From: Pythium myriotylum
Lineage: Eukaryota; Oomycota; Peronosporomycetes; Pythiales; Pythiaceae
NCBI GenBank assembly: GCA_023091665.1
Contig: JALJCQ010000004.1
Location: 2,294,001 to 2,358,000, forward strand
Length of the DNA: 64,000 nucleotides
Reading direction: 5' to 3'
The notes beneath the pieces were generated by a model. That model did no database searches. It saw only the letters and a list, made by a program, of their open reading frames with translations, and was not told the origin of the DNA. Of this stretch, positions 20,412 to 33,138 are shown piece by piece. How positions within the stretch are numbered: position 1 is the stretch's first letter; each line of letters opens with the position of its first letter. A program made the position numbers and the translations under genes.

Positions 20412-21809
20412 TTACAGCTTGCTCTTGTTGAAGTGGTTCTCGATCCACTCGGACGTGATCGACTTCGGGCGCTCGAGCGGGAGGCCGAGAGCGCGGTCCC
20501 AGAAGAGCTGCGAGAGCACACCAATCGCGCGCGACACACCGAAGAGAACCGTGTAGTAGTTCTGCTGGGTGAGGCCGTAGTACTGGAGCAGCACTCCACT
20601 GTGCGAGTCGACGTTCGGGTACGGGTTCTTGGTCTTGCCGTGCTCGGTCAAGACGCCCGGCATGACCTGGTAGATCGTGTCGACGATGCGGAAGAGCTCG
20701 TCCTCCGGCATGTACTTGAGACCGAACTCGCGCTGGCACGTGTAACGAGGATCGGTCTTACGGAGGACGGCGTGGCCGTAACCCGGGATGACCTTGCCAC
20801 TGTTGAGTGTGTCCCAAGCGAACTGCGTAATCGTCTCCTTGTTCACCTGGAGGCCCTTAGCGTGGAACTCTGCCTGGAGGTCAAGGATCCACTTGAGCAC
20901 CTCCTGGTTGGCGAGGCCGTGGAGCGGACCGGCAAGAGCGTTGAGGCCGGCAGCAAGCGAGAGGTACGGGTCCGAAAGCGTCGAGCCGACCAGGTGGGTG
21001 GTGTGGGCCGAGGCGTTACCGCCCTCGTGGTCGCTGTGGATCACGAGGTAGAGGCGCATGAGCTCGTCGAACTCGGCGTTGTCGAAGCCAAGCATGCGGT
21101 TGAAGTTGGCCGAGTAGTCAAGGCTCGAGTCGTAGGCGTGGTTGTCCTCGTTGAAGTAGGTGTTGCGGTAGATCAAGGCAGCAACCTCCGGAAGACGGGC
21201 GATGAGGTTCAAGCTGTCCTCGTACGTGTACTGCCAGTAGGTCGACTTGTGGATACCCTCGGCGTACTTCTTGGCGAAGACCGACTCCGTGTTCAAGGCC
21301 GTGACGGCGGCCGAGAGCTGAGTCATCGGGTGGGCGTGCTTGAGGTTCTTGATCAGAGTCTTCACGTGCTCCGGGAGCTTGGCACGCGAGTGGAGCTCAG
21401 CCGTGACGCTGGCGGCCTGCTCCTTCGTCGGGACCTCGCCCGTGAGAAGAAGCCATAGCAGAGCCTCCGGAAGAGGCTCGCCGCCCTCGATAGCCGAAGG
21501 AAGCGTCTGCTGGAGCTCCGGGATCGTGTGGCCACGGAAGCGGATACCCTCCTCGGCGTCGAGGAGCGAGGTCTCCCAGAGAAGGCACTTCACGCCACGG
21601 GCACCACCGAGAGTCTGCTCGACGGTGACCTCACCAAGCGACTTGTTGCCGTGCTCGGCCTTGAGCTTCTTCAGGGCCTCCTGGCGGACCGGCACCTGGG
21701 CCTTGAGCGTCTCGAAGAGCGACGGCGACGCAGTCGAGAACGCCTTGGCGCCCTGCGAGCGGGCGGCGACGGTGGCCGTCTGGCGGAGAGTCTTGATAAT
21801 GGCGCTCAT
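20412..21809 (-). CDS. CS: Citrate synthase, mitochondrial
   Basis: 465 residues, single exon starting at the ATG at 21809 ([10 protein letters not shown]). The first 30 residues are rich in Arg, Ser, Thr and Ala and lack acidic residues, a typical mitochondrial presequence. The catalytic regions are intact: [17 protein letters not shown] with the first His, [14 protein letters not shown] with the second His, and [10 protein letters not shown] with the Asp. The enzyme condenses oxaloacetate and acetyl-CoA in the TCA cycle. The frame continues 7 codons upstream to a GTG that is not a credible start. A 449-codon open frame on the opposite strand is a shadow. Confidence 0.97.
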   Translation of the reverse strand: MSAIIKTLRQTATVAARSQGAKAFSTASPSLFETLKAQVPVRQEALKKLKAEHGNKSLGEVTVEQTLGGARGVKCLLWETSLLDAEEGIRFRGHTIPELQQTLPSAIEGGEPLPEALLWLLLTGEVPTKEQAASVTAELHSRAKLPEHVKTLIKNLKHAHPMTQLSAAVTALNTESVFAKKYAEGIHKSTYWQYTYEDSLNLIARLPEVAALIYRNTYFNEDNHAYDSSLDYSANFNRMLGFDNAEFDELMRLYLVIHSDHEGGNASAHTTHLVGSTLSDPYLSLAAGLNALAGPLHGLANQEVLKWILDLQAEFHAKGLQVNKETITQFAWDTLNSGKVIPGYGHAVLRKTDPRYTCQREFGLKYMPEDELFRIVDTIYQVMPGVLTEHGKTKNPYPNVDSHSGVLLQYYGLTQQNYYTVLFGVSRAIGVLSQLFWDRALGLPLERPKSITSEWIENHFNKSKL

Positions 21810-23125
21810 CCTACAGAGCACGAGACGCACGTCCAGTCAGTACACACGGTAAGAGCATGGCGCCGCGTATCCCCTCACGGGCTCCAATAGACAGCAGAGG
21901 GGGAAGCGACGGGACAGGGAGACGCCGGAGGCCGCACCTGCTGGGAGGTTTGCTGGTTTCTTCTGACTGGCGCCGCGGAAATTGGAGAATGGAGATTCCT
22001 GGGGCGGGTGTTCCCTTCGCAGGTTCACGTCAGTCCGAGCCAAAGGGTCTGTTTGGGAGCCTCTGATCAACAATCACAACAGTATGAGGCGGTTATGAAC
22101 TATCGCAGTTCCAGAAATTGGCAGCAAGACACCAAAAGGGTGAGCTTCAAGACTATCTATTTTAACAGTTCATCGATCTTCGATAGTGAACTTCGATATC
22201 ACCCAGGCAGAAATTTGTGCGTCCTTGAACCAATCAGCGTCGTCGACGACACAAGCTCGCGTGGATCGGAACGCCGGACGCTATTTCAGCCAATCGGAAG
22301 CGAGGTCGGTCGATTGTGCGGTGGGAAAGAGGCCACTGGAATTCCCAGCGGAGGAGAATCCGACTTCAGAAATAGGCGGCCGGTTTGACGCCCGACGAGT
22401 TTCTGGGACGGAGCCGATCTCCGGAAGAGAAGCGAGAGAGAGTGTCTAAAGAGAGAAGGACTGGTGCGGGGGTCACTTGGAGACGGAGATGGAAAGGACG
22501 GAGCAAACGGATTGCGGGGCTGATTGCTGGGCGGCGGCGTCGTCCGGTGCTCTGCTGACGTCAAACGGCAGGGCAAACGCGTGGCTGTTGACACGACAGC
22601 TTCTCAGCCACGATACCCTTTTAAAGACGATACTGTGGACTGCGGTGTGTTTCTGTCCAATCATGGGGGCTGAAAAAGGGTGAATGGAGATCACTGGTTG
22701 AAATCTGAACTTGCGTTTCGCATTGGTTGAAATCGGAGCGCTCGTCGGCATCCAGCCACTCACTCCGACGAGAAGACAACTTCAAAGTGGATGTCCACGA
22801 CTGGGTCGTCAAATCCAGCCAGTATGGTGTGGTGAGGGAAGCGTTCTCGTGGGAGCCAGTACACATGATCCTGTTGCAGTCGCAGACACGATCAGACGAT
22901 CAACGCTCGGGAGATTCAGCCACCACTGGTGGATAAAGGGGCAGGGTCGACTCAGTCGAGTTTCAAGCCCAATCCGAAGGACCATTCATGGCCATCGCAT
23001 AAAAATGATTGCCGCAAGATACGGCAGGCTCTTTACAGTCCGAAAGATGCTGACAGTAACGATTCCGTCAGCCTGAACACGAACGGACACGCAGTGCCCA
23101 CTCACTCACCCAAGATGAAGAGTTG
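21810..23125. other. 1.3-kb intergenic region with several CCAAT boxes
   Basis: No gene recognised. The stretch separates the divergent citrate synthase and kinase genes. Five CCAAT/ATTGG motifs are visible (about 22230, 22289, 22657, 22722 and 22972), and TGGTTGAAATC is repeated at 22695 and 22724. A frame ending at 23126 overlaps the kinase ATG, but it starts without an ATG and cannot be supported as a gene. Confidence 0.45.
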
Positions 23126-25322
23126 ATGAGTGACTTTTCATCTCTCGACTTGACGAGTTTCATTGGCCAATCAACACAGCATAGGCGTCCCAAAAAACCA
23201 ATCAGAGAGTTCAGATCGCGAAAGTACATTTTTAGAGATCAGTCAGGGTCCTATGGATACACTCGCGAGCATCCCCCACAGTCTCGATGCGCCATGCGGT
23301 TTTTCGCGGCACCAGTAGCCCGCGGTCCAACTCGAGGCAGCTGTAGCGTAGATTTGAAGCATGTGCGACCGCAAACAGTTCAGTCAAGCTCCCAGAGGAA
23401 GCCACCGGCCCCGTTGACTCAACGTTGTACCAAGCCAAAGTCGTTGTCTGCAAGAAAAGTTTCCAAGCGGAAGAAGAACGTAGTACATCCAATCGACAAA
23501 AGGGATCTCGAAGTCGAACTTGAACAGTACTTTTCTACGCTGAAAGCCGAGCAGGATGCTACACATGACGAGGAACTAAACATACCCACGACGGGATTCA
23601 CAGTCAATGTGTCTGTCCTCCACGCACTCGACTTACACAATCCATGCCTCGTTCGGTCGTGCCCCCACAGTTTCGAGCCAGTTGTACAGTTGAGTGTAAA
23701 TGGATCGGCAGTCGAAAGTTTTCGTGCATCACACAACGCAAGGAACCATTCGTCGTGGAACGAATCGGCGCGAACAAACTTCAAAGTCGGACAATCAGGC
23801 GCACTGTGCCTCCAAGTCCTTCGAGTCGACGTCGTGGCGAACTGCACACGGCAGCCTGGCAAATTAACTGCCATGGGCATCGGGAGTTCTGATGATATCG
23901 TTCTGTCGCCACAAGTCGGTGAGGTGTCTCGGTTCCATCCCATCTATCGATACCAGACCCTTCAGAACGGGATGGTCAAGTATTTTGCTGGCAAGGTCAA
24001 GTTGACAATCTCAATAACTCACGAAGAATTATCGTATGTAACAAAGGTCAACACTTCTTCGGAATGTGTCAATACTCCAGAGCAAGCAAGTTCAGTTCCT
24101 TCGAGTTCACAATCACGTCCAACTTTTCTTCCCCCGAACTTCGGCCAAGCGCTCCAGCTCAAGCGAGCGCAACTCAAGGCTACTGTCCTCCCGGAAACCG
24201 CTACAGTGGCGAAGGCGACGACTGGCCAAGCTGAGAAATGTGTGATGATGGATAATCTGCGAGCAAAAATTATGAAACACGCGATTCGACAAGAAGACGT
24301 CTCCGTGATTAGTGCACTTGGTGAAGGTATTCACGCCAACGTTCTTCATGTGCAGGTGAACAATCAGGATATGGCGATGAAGGAGTATCGATACAATGCT
24401 GGTAATGACTCATTACCACCTTTCGCCGTTCTTCGCTCTTTCCAACAAGAATACGAGATGATCTCGCTGGTGAGCTCATGCTGCTTTACCAGACACACAA
24501 TTCGTATTCTTGGTGCCATGCTTACACCGCGCCTTGCGATATTCACCGACTTTTGCGGCTCCGGAAGGTTTGTCCGAACAGATAAGGCTGTCATTCAGAA
24601 CTAAAACCTTGTGTTCTGCAGTCTCGCTAGGTGTCTTGCCGATTATACTACATGGTCCAGGATATCCTTCCCAATGGTCAGTTACTTCGGCAGCCTTTGT
24701 CGGGGGGTAACGAAGCCCCAGTAGTAACATCGCAATTGAACAGAAATTGGAGCTGGCTCGTCAGATTGCGGACGGCCTCGCCAGCTTGCATCAGCAGAAC
24801 ATCGTGCACCGGGATATCAAGTCACACAACATTTTTCTGGAAGGATTGCTCACATCACCTGTGGCGAAGGTGAGCTTTGTTAATTTGAGTCTAGCACAAC
24901 CAATCTGTGTTGATAAAGTATAGATTGGCGATTTTGGAAGTGCCGTGGTGACGAATCCAACAGACTCTCTGCTTCACGACCAGACCGGCTCATCTGGTTA
25001 TTCGGCTCCTGAAGTGTTCCGCTCATGCGGATACGATTGGCGAGCAGATATATGGAGTCTCGGGGTCGTCATGTGGGAAATCTTCACGCAAAACGCCATC
25101 ATCGACGATGGAAGACAAATCCGAAATCCATTTGCTGGCGCACATGGAGACCAAGTCGTCCACTTGGCTGAAAGTGGAGAACGGCCAACAATCCCAGTCG
25201 ACTACCTTCCTCTTTGGTGCGAGTCTATGCTCCGTCGATGTTGGAGCTTTGATTCATCTCTCCGACCGACAGCGGCAGCTATTGCCTCAGAGATCGCGAT
25301 CGCTGGGCTTTCCAACTCCTGA
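23126..25322 (+). CDS. TKL-like protein kinase with N-terminal C2-like region
   Basis: Four exons, 23126-24567, 24622-24676, 24744-24869 and 24924-25322 (introns 54-67 bp), giving 673 residues. Residues about 150-310 contain a beta-rich region starting [15 protein letters not shown] that resembles a C2 domain, without clear Ca2+-binding aspartates. The kinase domain runs from about 395 to the end: glycine loop [10 protein letters not shown], Lys in MAMKEY, catalytic [18 protein letters not shown] and SAPEVF, with [12 protein letters not shown] in the C-lobe, typical of tyrosine-kinase-like Ser/Thr kinases. All catalytic residues are present, so it should be active. Substrate is unknown. It converges with the DUF4460 gene (64 bp between stops). 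Confidence 0.82.
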
Positions 25323-25386
25323 CGTCGATACTGTGGTTCCATGTGAATATATCTATTGGGTTTGGTGAACACAAAAAAGCTACCCT

Positions 25387-26534
25387 CTAGTGAGCATCCG
25401 ACGGAGCATCTCCACCGTTGGCCGCTTCCTTCTCTAGGTGCTCGCGGATCTTGAGCTCGATGTTGTACGTGTGCATGAGAATGCGCTGCACAATTAGCGC
25501 AGAATCGGCGTCGAGGCCCTTTGCGAGGACGTTCAAGTCCCGCTCGCCCTTCCAAATCGCTTCCGTGGCCTCTTTGATCGTGTAACCGCGCATTTCAATC
25601 TCCACTAGGCCCTCTTCCTCCTCGTAATACTTGCGCAGCTCGCCGTACTCCTCTTCGTCCATCCAAGGCACAGCCGCGATGATTTCGAACACCTAGAAAG
25701 TGTTAGATAGCTTCGTGAGTTTGCTTGTCACTCCCGCGAACCACATCACACGGTACTTACATCATTCAGTTCATTCAGCACGTGCTCAATCGACGAGTCG
25801 TCAGCCTGTTTACGATCCACAGGGTTGTACGCCGGCGCCGAATACTTGGCAGCCTCCTCCTCTTTAGCCTTCTTGGCCGCAGCCTCAGCAGCTTCTCGGC
25901 GCTTCTTCTCCTCAGCGTCTTCTTCATCAAAGCCCAAGTTCGAGTTTTGCACAGCTTCACGTCCAACGGCCTTGCCCCAGCTGCCTTCACTCCAACGGAA
26001 CACGCCAGGAAGGCCACAATCAGTGAAGAAGACACCGAGCGCCTCCTCCACCAGTGTGTTACACGCGCCACCAGTCGTGCGCATGCGGAGCGCGACCTTC
26101 TTGAACTCTCCTTCCACAGGCGTCCGCAGGAAGAACGGCAGCACGAGCGTTTTGGCCGGCGGGAACTCGTTGTTCTTCTCGATCGAGTCGAGGATCCCCA
26201 TGAGCTCCTTGTAGGACGCATCGTTGGTCGCCTGCTGCTCCGGGTACTGCCCGAAGAGGTCCGGGTGCGTGCGCAGGTAGAGCTTGCGCAGCGTGTCCTT
26301 GAGCAGCGGCACCTGCTCCACCTGGCTCTTCATCTTGCGCAGGTTCTTGCGGCGCAGCGATCGCTCCGACACCTTGGTGCGCACGCCGCCGAGCGCGCCC
26401 GAGGCCGCGAACGACGCAGCGACAGTCGGCACGAGCGCCTGCGTGGCTGGCGCGAGCTGCGCGAACGCGACGGGCGAGCGAGCGCAGCGCAGAGCCGCGG
26501 CCGAGCGGCGCACCAGCGAGCCCATGGAGAGCAT
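25387..26534 (-). CDS. DUF4460 (TCAIM-like) mitochondrial protein
   Basis: Two exons on the minus strand, 26534-25761 and 25692-25387, with a 68-bp GTAAGT...CTAG intron; 359 residues. The N-terminus (MLSMGSLVRRSAAALRCARS) is a likely mitochondrial presequence. At about 75-110 lies the DUF4460 hallmark, a J-domain-like helix with LYLRTHPDLFGQYPEQQATN, which includes the HPD tripeptide of DnaJ proteins. A Lys/Ala/Glu-rich coiled coil follows at about 215-245, and the C-terminal exon is acidic and helical. In animals this domain occurs in TCAIM, a mitochondrial protein of unclear mechanism. Here only the N-terminal domain is clearly shared, so no function is claimed. Confidence 0.75.
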
Positions 26535-26641
26535 CTTGAACGGACCTGCTCGAGTGGTGGTGGATGATGGACCAGACAAATCCGCGCTATCGAACGTAGA
26601 TAGTTCTTAACTGCTAGACAACTGAAAGAAAGGCAACATGG

Positions 26642-28630
26642 CTACATCATGTCAGCTCCCGCGAGCAGCTCAGGCGAGCATTGCTCGGGCACCAGCTCGC
26701 CGATCGGGTTGTCCAGCACGCTCTGCACGAGCCTACGCAGCGCATTCAGTTCTTTCTCTTCGATAAGATCGAATTCGTGGACGAACACCACAAATCGCTT
26801 GAAACAGAAGGCAAGGTGCGCGTCGGCACTCAGCTCGGCAAAATGCTCGAGGTGGCTGTGGTACATGTGCGCGTAGACGCGGAAGAGTCGCTTGAGGATG
26901 ACTCGAGCGGTTGAAACCTCAAAATCCAGTCGGTACGTCGAACCATTGGGAGGGAAAATGGCAGGATCGCTAATCTGGTTCTCGATCCAGTCCATGAGGC
27001 GGGCGACGTACTGCGAAGCAGGGAGGTGCACGGCGGCAGATTGGTGCTGCTCGGTCACCGTTGCGAGAGTGTCTGCCCATGTGTATGCGTAGCAGGGACC
27101 GGCTGACATCTTTGGACAAGCTTCGGCTGTACAGAACTCCGATATTGTGCCGTACAGCAAGTTGATCTCGTTAAAGAAGTCGACGACGTGGACGGCAACC
27201 CACTCATCGCGCGCAAACCCGTCAGGTAAACGCACGCACTCGAACAGATCTAGCCCCGTTGACATATTTTCTTTAATATGCCGATGGATATCCCATCGAC
27301 GAGTCCCGTGGGCGTGCTTCTTGCGCTTCCCAATGCCGTAGTCTTCATGGAGGTCAGCGGTAACGTCGTATCCACTGCCTTCATCGTGTGCACAGTGGGA
27401 GTCGTGTTCATCATCAGTTGCAGTTCTTGATGTTTGCTGCTGTTGCCGTGATCCGGTAGCAACCAAAGCTTGAATCGTCGTTTGTGATGTCAGTGGAGCC
27501 AGTACGCTTTGACGCACGTAGACATTGTTGTCTTCAGGTGTGGATGGCAGCACAGTCATCGCCAGGCGCCGCTGTGGTAAGGACATTTGATGTAGATCTC
27601 CTTTTTCTGGCTCTACCTCGGTCGAGGTACTTTCTTCTAGCTTTTCTGGGGTTTCCACTCGCAGCTTGGCATGTTCATCAAATCGAGAAGCGTTATCAAC
27701 AAGGAAATGCCCTGCAAGATTCTGCGCTCGCAGAAGAAGCTGTAAAAAATTCACGACAGGATGACATGCCTTCGTCAGAAAATCGCTGTCGCTCCATCAA
27801 GATATTCCTCACCTCTCGCATCGGCGGCCCAGTGATTGCTCTAATGTCATTTGACACGATAATTCCGATATCTTGTTGTACATGATTATCCAGATCACGA
27901 AACCGAACAGTCGCTGCCCGAAGCTTCGCACGATTCTTTGAAACAAAATCCGTCACTACAACCTGATTGTCCAGGCTCCAATAGCGCACAATGCTGGCTT
28001 ACCCGTTGTAGCCGAGTCGATTCAGTTCTCGACTTGTTCGTGCGCTCAATGTCATTCACCTTGCGCTGGTACCGTAGCATGAGCAGCATTGCGCTCTTTC
28101 GGTGCTCACACCTGACTCGCACTTGCGGCACTAAGATCAACAAGCTTTGTAGCGGGGCAATCGCGCTCACGCGGAACATATTCACCAGTCCTAATGCCTC
28201 GTCGCATTGGCGGTTTGCTGGCACACTGCTCTGATCCACGCGCATCTCCGTGAGGAGATCACCAAACGAGCGCGCTGACGAGCACATTTCTGTCCCATAC
28301 AACCCCGGATTTGAGTACTTTGCGTCATTCCAAGACCCTCCTGGAAGTGTCTACCCGTGATTGCCTTGCAGTGGCGTGTCAGTGTTCGGAGAAGATCTCG
28401 CAGACGCGCTGAATGCAACCACACGCAAGGTCAACATCTCTTTTCCTATCTCTGCGTCTCCTGTGCGCTCACCGCTCACCTTCAAACTCGTCCAATTGTG
28501 CTATGCTGGCGGTGTACCCAGTGCGCTCATCGCACTCATTCGTCTCGAGCACGCTGCCCCTCGTGAGCGACGAGCTGCTGTTGTTGCTGCTGCTGCTGTG
28601 GTGGCTGCCATTGAAGAGCTTCTTCAGCAT
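26642..28630 (-). CDS. BAR-MOB fusion protein
   Basis: Four exons on the minus strand: 28630-28480, 28340-28003, 27935-27813 and 27739-26642; 569 residues, frame kept at every junction. After a Ser/Asn-rich start, residues about 55-220 are long amphipathic helices resembling a BAR domain (SAIAPLQSLLILVPQVRVRC; RYQRKVNDIERTNKS; then RELLLRAQNLAGHFLVDNAS across the third intron). From about 350 the protein is a MOB1-type domain with WVAVHVVDFFNEINLLYGTI, the zinc-binding FCTAEACP pair and YAHMYHSH histidines. MOB proteins activate NDR/LATS kinases; BAR domains bind curved membranes. The MOB frame has no ATG near its 5' end, and intron 27740-27812 ends in a strong TTTTTTACAG acceptor, which supports one gene. 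The first intron (139 bp) is the least certain. Confidence 0.75.
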
Positions 28631-28898
28631 ATTCGACGTCAAGCGAATCGACCAGATAAGCGAGGGCCACACACGAAAAGGTGCGACGATCCGATCGAGA
28701 AAAGAAGAACCGCGAGCAGTAACGGCTCGCTGCCCATGGAGTGTACCCATCTTGGATGGGTCTCACCTCGTTTTGGAAACACCTGTCTCCTCGACCTTTT
28801 TGCGTCTCTCGTCCGTTCATTGTCGACCTTGTTTTGGTTGGTACCTCCTCATCGGCTCCTGAAGGACATCATCATCCTGAGGAGAGAAGGCAGCGAGC
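28631..28898. promoter_or_regulatory. Divergent promoter, BAR-MOB and LicD genes
   Basis: 268 bp between the two start codons. Both promoters must lie here. TCATTGTCGACCTTGTTTTG near 28816 loosely resembles an oomycete initiator plus downstream element for the LicD gene; low confidence. Confidence 0.35.
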
Positions 28899-29946
28899 AT
28901 GCTGCCGATGCAAGTGCGTTCGTCCGGCGCGTCGACGCCAACGCGGCGCAGCATCGCGGCCGGCTCGCCGCAGGACCGACTGCGCCGCGTGCGCTACGTG
29001 CTGGCAGCTCTGCTGGTCGTGGGCGCGCTCTACGCGCTGCGCTTCGTGTACAGCAAGTGCGACACCCGCTCGACCATGTCGGTGCTGCTGACCAAGACCA
29101 CGACCATTCTGCAGCGCAACAACGTCGAGTACTGGCTCGACAAGGGCACGCTTCTCGGCGTCCACCGAGACGAGGGACTCATCCCGTGGGAATACGACGT
29201 GGATCTCGGTGTGATGAACCAGACGTGCGCCGAGATCTCCAAGCTCAAGTCGCAGTTCACCGCTGTCGGGTTGACCGCGTACGACCGCTCCGACTACATC
29301 CCGCACAAGGTCAAGCTCACGTACGACACGGAGAACCACCACTTCTACTGGTCCGATCCATACATGCACGACCCGTGCATTCGCGTGTACGACACGACCG
29401 ACACCTCCACGTGGGTCGACATCTACTGGTACGTGGAGCTGGACGTGCGCACCGTCGCGGCGCAGCGGGAGAGCGTGTTGATTCCGCCAGGCTACGACTG
29501 GAACTCGAGCTTGCTCTGCTGCTCGGAAGGCTTGCAGCAGTACACTGACCACATGTGCTGCGGTGGCTGCGTACCCAAGTCCACCGTCTTCCCGCTCAAG
29601 AAGACGCACGTCGCGGTGAGCGACGGCGAGAAGCCCGTGCAGCTCCAGTACATTCCGCGCCACGTGCCCGAGTTCCTGGGCATCCAGTACGGCAAGAGTG
29701 CGCTCTCGTCGCGAGAGATTAAGGTGCGCAACAGCAGGCTCCTGCTCAACGTCGCGCTCGCTAATCGCTGGGGATTTGCTGCAGGGCTGGAAAGGCGTCG
29801 TCTGCGGCTACTGGACACATCCGGTCCTGTACGCCGTGCAGCTCCTGTCGCTGGGCGGCGCGGTCGCCGTGTTCCTCGTCTGGCGCCGCAAGAAGCGGCC
29901 CGCGGCGTCGGGGCGCGGCATCCGCCTCAAGAGGCGAAGCAACTGA
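28899..29946 (+). CDS. LicD/fukutin-related family membrane protein
   Basis: Two exons, 28899-29723 and 29785-29946, with a 61-bp intron; 328 residues. A basic, Ser-rich N-terminus precedes a signal-anchor helix (VRYVLAALLVVGALYALRFV). The LicD nucleotidyltransferase-like core follows: VEYWLDKGTLLGVHRDEGLI and then WEYDVDLGVM with the metal-binding DxD. A second hydrophobic segment near the C-terminus (YAVQLLSLGGAVAVFLVW) is followed by a Lys/Arg-rich tail. The family transfers phospho-sugar or phosphocholine groups to glycans. A secretory-pathway role is likely from the anchor; donor and acceptor are unknown. The ATG at 28914 is an equally possible start. Reading through the intron gives a spurious longer protein. 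Confidence 0.82.
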
Positions 29947-30365
29947 CCGCGCCGCCGGCAGGAAGGAAGACCCCTCGGCCTATGAATACACTGACTCGCC
30001 CCCAGCATGTCTCTATTTCCAGCGCCGTCGCAGTTTTGGCCTGTCGGTCTAGTTTTGGATTATATTTCCGAGATGCGCAGTTCGCGGATTTTATCAGATT
30101 GCGTCAAATATCCATTAACTTCTAGATCCGACGACATTGGTTTAAGCTATATCCAATCAATTCTTCCCAAACCATCTACCGATATGCATGCCTTTCTACA
30201 GGTTCTGAATACCGCTATTTACGTATCTAGCCGTGAAGCCAGGCCAGCATTCCGATTCTGCTCCTCCCGCGAAGATCACAAGCGGCGACAAAAGGTCATT
30301 GCCCTTCTTTGTGGTCAAGGGCCACATCTCACTCTCTATATCTCCCCCACGAGCGTACGAGAACC
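29947..30365. other. Spacer, LicD to PHTF
   Basis: 419 bp between two plus-strand genes, AT-richer than the flanking coding sequence. No coding frame is supported. It should contain the LicD 3' end and PHTF promoter; a TCACTCTCTATATCTC stretch near 30328 is initiator-like. Confidence 0.4.
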
Positions 30366-32581
<2,216 letters not shown>

Positions 32582-33138
32582 GATTGCTTCAAACGTCCCC
32601 TCGCCTCCTCGCCTCGTTCGCTCGCTCGCTCGCTCGCTCGCTTGCTTGCTTGCTCTCTGCCACTCGCCTCAACAAATTACGCGAATACAAGTTTCTTTCT
32701 TGAATTCCTCAAGCGTCCTGTCGTGAGACCTACCGAACAGCTCTGCCATGGGACAGACCAAACGTCCACAACGCTATGAACCTCGCTCGCTAGCCATCTT
32801 CCACCCATTGCTGGTAGTTGAAGTGGCGGTCTCAGCGTTGTGACACTTCGTGGCGATCCTGGTCGCACCTTTCGCGTGGTTGTTGGATTCCTCACGTCGC
32901 GGCAACATGGTAAAGGTCCCATGAACTTACCGCATCGCCTGGTCGTCGGATTCCTCACGACGGCGCGAGAATGGACTGGACGAGAGAAACGCGGTGATTC
33001 CAGTGGAATGGGAGGATAAGCAAGCGATGGTTGCGGGAAAATGGCTTTGAGGCCAATAAATTAGATCATGTGTCCCTGCTATGATGGTCCTATTGTACTA
33101 CTCGGGAGCGATCGACTTCGATTGTCGGGCATCCCTCT
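32582..33138. other. Spacer, PHTF to unknown 341-aa gene
   Basis: 557 bp between convergent genes. It begins with a TCGC-type microsatellite. The phrase GGATTCCTCACG occurs twice (about 32884 and 32948). No gene is supported. Confidence 0.45.
32617..32653. repeat. Tetranucleotide microsatellite (TCGC/TTGC)n
   Basis: About nine tandem tetranucleotides: TCGC units followed by TTGC units, 36 bp after the PHTF stop codon, so probably in its 3' UTR. Confidence 0.9.

Noticed and set aside
20109..21458. 449-codon open frame on the plus strand opposite citrate synthase
   Set aside because: It is Val/Glu/Arg/Leu-rich without a domain and mirrors the codon bias of the real minus-strand enzyme.
22929..23126. 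Short frame with a MYND-finger-like end (WPSHKNDC) just before the kinase
   Set aside because: The preceding cysteines of a MYND finger are missing in all frames and the frame starts without an ATG.
27696..27989. Separate end of a BAR gene with a stop at 27696
   Set aside because: The last BAR helix is better completed by splicing at 27812/27740 into the MOB frame, and the MOB frame otherwise lacks a start.
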